A DNA stretch of 64,000 bases from NCBI GenBank assembly GCA_018292915.2, contig JACVVK020000039.1:1250001-1314000 (forward strand). The letters run 5' to 3'. The notes below the pieces were generated by a model. It ran no database searches and had not been told where the DNA came from. It saw only the letters and a program-made list of their open reading frames with translations. The stretch comes from Batillaria attramentaria. Its lineage: Eukaryota > Mollusca > Gastropoda > Batillariidae. The position numbers were made by a program, and so were the translations under genes. This document shows positions 58,469 to 64,000 of this stretch, one piece after another; positions within the stretch are counted from its first letter, which is position 1, and every line of letters begins with the position of its first letter.

Positions 58469-59416
58469 TGCTGCCTGATACAAAATAGCAAAGACGGAAA
58501 GTTGCGAAACTCTAATATATTTTGGAGGAGTTACCCAGATCACAGTGCAGCGGTGACGACTGTCCACTAACTAACCTAATACAGTAGGACGCGCTACCTA
58601 GACCACTACTCGCCCTAATTAGTAATGCAATAATGGTGTGTTGATGTTGTTGTTGTTGTTGAAACCCGTTACGGTCTTCATTTGTTTTTCTTACGGCCTC
58701 ATCCACCCCTACAAACGTAAATCAGAACACCACTCAGTTTCGGTTTTGTTTGTTGTTTTTGTTTGTTTGTTGTTGTTGTTGTTTCTTGTTTTGGGTTTTT
58801 TTAATGTTGTTGTTGTGTTTTGGGTTTTTTGCTGAAAGAAATGTTTTTCCTGCTTTAACTAGATCACATTGAAGCAGAGGCCGAAAGTATTGTAGAAATG
58901 CTGTTTTCGCATTACTATTTGAATCGCTTTTTTCAAATCGGCAACGCATGAATTTTTATTGATTTGAAAATTAATGTTTTTGTAATAACCGTTTGCACCG
59001 GGTGTTGTTATGGGACACCGAAACGTTCCCCAAACGCAAATAAAGTCTCGAACAATGAATAGTAAGCGGAATGTTCTTATCTAACTGAATAAAAAGATTG
59101 CGACATTATTCCAATGATGTTTCTTCTTCTAGGCAAAAATTGTAGTGTCGTAATTGTTATTGTTGCTCGTTTTTTGGCTGAAAGGGGCGCTTCTGTTGTT
59201 TTCTTCTTGTTGACTATGACATTTCCATCAGAAAACTTCTAAGACAAATATTTTCAAAGTATTTAAAAAAACAGATAAACGTGGGGATAAACTCTTTACA
59301 CACCAGACCAGTGCTAATGCGGTGTAAAGGTAAGGAGGCTTGTCGACAGTATGATGAAGGTGATACGGATGAACAAACACCCGACTGCTTGAAGTTTGAC
59401 TTAATTGATTAAAGTC

Positions 59417-59418
<2 letters not shown>

Positions 59419-59501
<83 letters not shown>

Positions 59502-59505
59502 CAAA

Positions 59506-59536
<31 letters not shown>

Positions 59537-59537
59537 T
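59419..59537. repeat. (GT)n followed by (GA)n
   Basis: About 41 GT units at 59419-59500, then GA-rich to 59537. Confidence 0.95.
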
Positions 59538-60004
59538 GAGAGTGTCTTCAGTTAAAGTACTGCCACTGCCGAAGTATTTTCCTCCGCGAATTCTGGAGTC
59601 AACAAACAAACAAAAGAACACAACAAAACAAAACAACAACAACAACCCAGTCCGGTGACGACGTCGGTGACTCATTTCTCACCAAATATGACTCCGTCTG
59701 TTCGAGTGCTATTATGTGATACTACAAACAAGGCAACCGAACACAAAGTTATATCAACTATCTTTGTACACCTGACTTTTCCAGCAACGTATGAATGCAG
59801 ATCTGCGACAAGAACATTTTTACTGTTAGGTGTAAGAAGGGATTAAAGAGCATCGATTTTTTAAGCACTTAAGTCTTTCCCAAACAACAATAGATTTCAA
59901 AATGGCCGCCAGCAAAACGGTTTGCACCTTACATGGTCTGCGAGACCGCACGAAGAATAAGATGGAAAACAGGAAGAGCGAAGTGCGGTGAACAAGTGAA
60001 GGGA

Positions 60005-60205
60005 GAGGCTGCATAAGCAAGTGAGTGAGTTGTCAGGGCTTAACACTGCGCAAACAACTAAGACTAATTGCGGCTCAATGTGCCTGCACTACTAAAAAAA
60101 AAAAAATGTAACGTTGGACAAAATTTTAATGATGCAAACTGGTCTACGGGGCAGTGTAAACCTAGGACATGCAGGAGACGCTGCACCTTCATGCTAATTC
60201 ATCGA
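60005..60205 (-). repeat. partial copy of the 4890-5256 repeat
   Basis: GTCTACGGGGCAGTGT...GCAGGAGACGCTGCACCTT is the reverse complement of sequence at about 4936-5000. It is preceded by the GAGTGAGTGAG...GGGCTTAACACTGCGC motif also seen at 5281-5312, 33527-33575, 36070-36105 and 40005-40035. Confidence 0.5.
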
Positions 60206-60469
60206 ACTCCTGATTACAAAAATGCGTAGAAAACAGGATGAAAAACAGAAAGAGCGAGGTGCAGTGAAGGAGTGAACGGAAAGGCTGCATAAAGTACAAG
60301 ATGGAAGACAGAAGGAACTTGGCACTGACTCAAAAAGCGTCAAATCCATTTTACATACACACCTGGATGTCAGGGACCATTAAGATCAAACAGCGCTTCA
60401 CTTTCCGTCGGTACTAGATTGGTATGTAGGACGGCAGGAAGACTAACAGTAAAGACACGCTGGTAAGCG

Positions 60470-61345
60470 TCCGTTTCTGCCACCACGAAGATGATTGGAA
60501 AGAAAACAGATGTCCACTATCATACATGCATACTTTCCTAGCGCAATCAGGATTGCAACTTCAACCCTTACCAGCAAAGCCAGCCCTGAGTGCTTGACCA
60601 GAGCAGTCAACCCATCGTGAAGGTAATTTCAAGGGTAGGGAGAGAAAACAGACGCCTAGTATCCTGTGTGAATCTGTGTTGGTTAATGTCCGTCGCTGTG
60701 CCTAACTCCAACCAAACAAAGCGTCTGCATTTCCTACCCAAGGTCTGACAAAGATCCACAAGATTACAACCCACTTTCTCATACCATAGCGAGTGGAGCT
60801 CCAGCCCTTTCGGAAAAAAATAACAACGTCTGACCCACCATGAAGTTAAGTTTTTTAAATAAAAAAGGCGAGAAAACAAATGTCCAGTATCGTATCTGAA
60901 ACTTCAACTTGAACCCTTATCACTAACGTCAGCCTGAGTGTTTGACGAAAGTAGTCAACCCACCATGAAGGTCATATCAAAGACAGGAGAGAAAACAGTA
61001 TCCAGTATCGTGTCTGGTACTTTCTGACGTCACTGAGATTGGAACTCCAACCCTGACGAACAACGACAGCCCCGAGTACTTGACCTGTGTACCCCATGAA
61101 GTTAAATTTCAGAGACAGGAGAGAAATGGTCCAGTGTGATACATTTTTCTAGCGCCATGGAGACTGGACCTGGGTACTTGACCAAGTACCCAACCAACAA
61201 TGAAGTGAATTTCAAAGACACGAGAGAAAATGTGCCCCAGTATACTTAAAACTGACACAATGGGGATTGAACTCCTACCCTTATCAAAAAAAAGCCCTGA
61301 GTACCCAACCCATCATGACTTTAACTTCAAAGACAGGAGAGAAAA
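60470..61345. repeat. degenerate tandem repeat, unit about 105-137 bp
   Basis: The module (TTCAAAGACAGGAGAGAAAA, CCAGTATCGTGT, AACCCTTA, GAGTACTTGACC, AACCCATCATGAAG) recurs at about 60492, 60629, 60868, 60977, 61110, 61214 and 61328, diverged. 61346-61400 is ATT-rich simple sequence. Confidence 0.75.
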
Positions 61346-61739
61346 AGTTATTATTATTCTATATTATTATTATTCTATATTATTCATATTATACACATAT
61401 TATATACTATTCACGCATACTGAACTCCAACAATTATCAACAACGGCATCCCTGAGTACTCAACATCAACCAGCTGAGGAGGTACAGCTCTATGAACTTT
61501 ATCAATGTATCAACGCCCCCAAATTACGTCATTGTTTGTATACATATGTGCAGCTTGCTGGCTGGCTAGTTGTTTGACTGTATGGCTGGACATATTACAT
61601 CCCATCCTTTTTCGTCAAAGATATGACCTCATAAATATGACAAGGTGTAGGCTATACATTCTGGCTTCATAAGGACTGGACCTAAACCACCTGATATTAG
61701 TGACAGAGAACAGTAGCTTCTAATGCAAAGCAGCATGGA

Positions 61740-62640
61740 GTTTATGTAAGGATGCGGTCGACAATATGCGTCTCAATAATTTGACTACTGATGCAGTCAA
61801 CACAGTCCCAGTAAGGATGCAGTCCACACACACACACAAAATGCCGTCAACAAAGTCTCAGTAATGTTAACAGTCAAAAACAGTATGTATCACAACAAGG
61901 ATGCGGTCCATGCAATGTGCCTCAGGAAGGATGCAGTCAGCGTAGTGTCAGCAATGACAGTCAACAGTATTTGTGTGTAAGCAGTGTCGGTAAACTTGCT
62001 GTCAACAGTCTTGGCTAAAGAATAATGCAGTCTTGCAGTCAACACCGTATACATGTGGCTCAGTAGGGATGCAGTCTACAGTATTTGTCATTTTGTGTCA
62101 CAGCAACCTCAGTAAACTTGCAGTCAACAGTCATGGCAAATGAACAGTGCAGTCAGCTCAGTCTCTGGCACAGTAATGATGCAGTCAACAGGCAGTATTC
62201 GTGTCTAATCATGAGTGCAGTCAACAGTCTTTGACTCGGTGGGGACACAGTCGCAATACAGTCAGCATAGTCGCAATACAAATGCAGTCAGCATAGTCGC
62301 AATACAAATGTAGTCAGCATAGTCGCAATACAAATGCAGTCAGCATAGTCGCAATAAAAAAGCTGTCAACGAGGTCTGAATATGGATGACGTCACCGAAT
62401 CTGTTCCAAATTTATACATGTATAACGCAGTCTGAGTAAGGATGCAGTCACCAAATATGCCGTCAAAATAATCTGAGTCTCAGCACGGATGCAGACAACG
62501 CTGTCTGTGTCTCAATAACACGCAGTCGACAGTTTCAGTAAGGGTGCAGTCAACACTGTGTGTCCGGGTGTTGTCAGCACAGTCTCGGTAAGAACGCAGT
62601 CAACAGTCAGAGCATCAACAAGCATGATGAGTCTCTGGGC
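61740..62640. repeat. degenerate short repeat GATGCAGTCAACA...TCTCAGTAAG
   Basis: More than 20 scattered, diverged copies of GATGCAGTCAACAGT and CTCAGTAAGGATGCAG, spaced about 25-50 bp. It includes the regular 26-bp array at 62251-62358. Confidence 0.75.
62251..62358. repeat. 26-bp minisatellite, about four copies
   Basis: TCGCAATACAAATGCAGTCA GCATAG units start at 62271, 62297 and 62323, flanked by shortened units; nearly identical, hence young. Confidence 0.9.
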
Positions 62641-63140
62641 AACACATTGTGCGATAATCTGACACATCAGTTGGTTATGATAGCTATCAGTTTGCACGTG
62701 TTTTTATTTGTCCATCTCTGTGTCTAACTAACCTGCTGCATGTCCTACCTACAGGTCTGAAAAAAAAAAAAAACCCACAATAAATTTACCTCTTTTCTGT
62801 ATCTCGCCAGCTGTCAGCTCAATCTGCTCTCTGTGTCTATAAGCTACATTCTCATGAATACAGTTATAAACAAAAAAGAAATATTGGGTTTTTTGTTTGT
62901 TTGTTTGTTTGTTTGTTTGTTTGTGTTTTGTCGCATTAACATTCTACCGGGGCTTTAACCGCTCATTTAATGCGCACTCTAGAGAAGATCTGGTATAACT
63001 GAGAGTAAAAGTACACTGTAATAGGTGTTGTGTGTGCTTCCCCCTCCCCCCCCCCCCCACAGATACACGACTATTGTGTGCGTTGTTATATATGTTACAC
63101 AGATCTGGAAGAAATGTTAAAAACTGCAATCCGCACAAAA

Positions 63141-63141
<1 letters not shown>
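62641..63141. other. spacer between tandem arrays
   Basis: Holds an A-run (62761-62773), (GTTT)n (62893-62925) and a C-run (63047-63058). No gene or dispersed repeat recognised. Confidence 0.5.
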
Positions 63142-63221
<80 letters not shown>

Positions 63222-63434
63222 AAAACACAGAGAGAGAGAGTGGGGGGGGGGGGGGACTTTGGCACGGTACAGTTTGTTGGCAGAAGCCGGACACACAGGC
63301 CGTTCAGGAACAGACCACACAGTAATTTGACCTAAACTACAAATACCTTCACCTGACCGTCCGACTTGAAGCAGAATTCCAAGATGCTCGCAACACTAAC
63401 AACTCAGGAGGACAACAACAGAAGCATAGAATCC

Positions 63435-63489
<55 letters not shown>
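63142..63489. repeat. (GT)39 and (CA)26 tracts
   Basis: (GT)n at 63142-63219, a G-run at 63242-63255 and (CA)n at 63438-63489. Confidence 0.95.
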
Positions 63490-63493
<4 letters not shown>

Positions 63494-64000
63494 CAGCATC
63501 ACAAACCTACCGTCAGTACAACAAACCTACAGCCAGTATCAAAACCCTAGTCAGTACCACCACCCTACAGTCAAAATAAATAAACCTACAGTCAGTATTA
63601 AAAAAAACCTAGTCAGTACCACAAACGTACAGTCAGTTCCACAAACCTAGAGTCATTATCACAAAACCTACAGTATGTACCACAAACCTACAGTCAGTAC
63701 CAGAAACCTACAGTCAGTATGTACCACAAATCTACACTACAGTCAGTACCACACACCTACAGTATGTACCACAAACCTACAGTATGTGCCACAAACCTAC
63801 GTCAGTACCAGAAACATACAGTCAGTATGTACCACAAACCTATAGTCAGTACCACAAACGTAAGTCAGTATCACAAACCTACGGTCAGTTCCACAAACGT
63901 AGAGTCATCACAAAACCTACAGTCAGTTCCACAAACCTATAGTCAGTATCAATAACCTAAAATGTCACAGACCTACAGTCTGTATCACAAACCTACAGTC
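63490..64000. repeat. about 20-bp minisatellite reaching the window end
   Basis: Unit ACCACAAACCTACAGTCAGT with many variants (TATCACAAACCTA, TATGTACCACAAAC); about 25 copies, continuing beyond 64000. Confidence 0.9.

Overview
The window looks like nuclear DNA from a lophotrochozoan animal, most probably a gastropod mollusc. It is very rich in microsatellites and dispersed tRNA-derived SINEs, and it carries several copies of a GAGTGAGTGAG...GGCTTAAAGCCGCGC motif of a kind I associate with gastropod genomes. The species cannot be named from the sequence. There is no sign of bacterial organisation.

One gene is securely identified: lin-28, on the minus strand. Three coding exons fit together in phase with good splice sites. 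They are the cold-shock-domain first half (41053-41168), the cold-shock-domain second half with the basic linker (26301-26473), and the two CCHC zinc knuckles with the C-terminus and stop (15740-15986). The introns are about 14.6 kb and 10.3 kb. The N-terminal exon is not certain; a phase-compatible candidate lies at 44556-44688. A 75-bp, 25-codon, phase 0/0 open segment with splice-like edges at 27173-27247 could be an unrecognised cassette exon inside the cold-shock domain.

Downstream of the stop (lower coordinates), about 4.6 kb to roughly 11.1 kb is free of recognisable SINEs and is probably a long 3' UTR. In transcript sense it holds two perfect 8-mer let-7 sites (13773-13780, 14204-14211) and two 7-mer-A1 sites (14313-14319, 14981-14987). 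A perfect 8-mer lin-4/miR-125 match lies farther out at 10661-10668. This fits the conserved lin-28/let-7 feedback loop: Lin28 protein blocks let-7 maturation, and let-7 (with lin-4/miR-125) represses lin-28 mRNA.

The rest is non-coding repeat landscape. 1-11 kb: 3' flank with SINEs, LINE 3' ends, a nested-insertion locus (4.9-6.7 kb), a MITE with perfect 31-bp terminal repeats (8994-9232) and several minisatellites. 16-26 kb: intron with SINEs, a foldback and a possible signal-peptide exon on the other strand. 26.5-41 kb: intron with SINEs, LINE relics, MITEs and a large foldback element with a TTAGGG-like core (37632-38466). 41-64 kb: upstream or first-intron sequence with SINEs and long microsatellites, ending in a run of unrelated tandem arrays (60.5-64 kb).

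All alignments here were made by eye. Repeat boundaries are approximate unless stated, and family labels (S1, S2, M, D, C, E) are working names used only in this answer.
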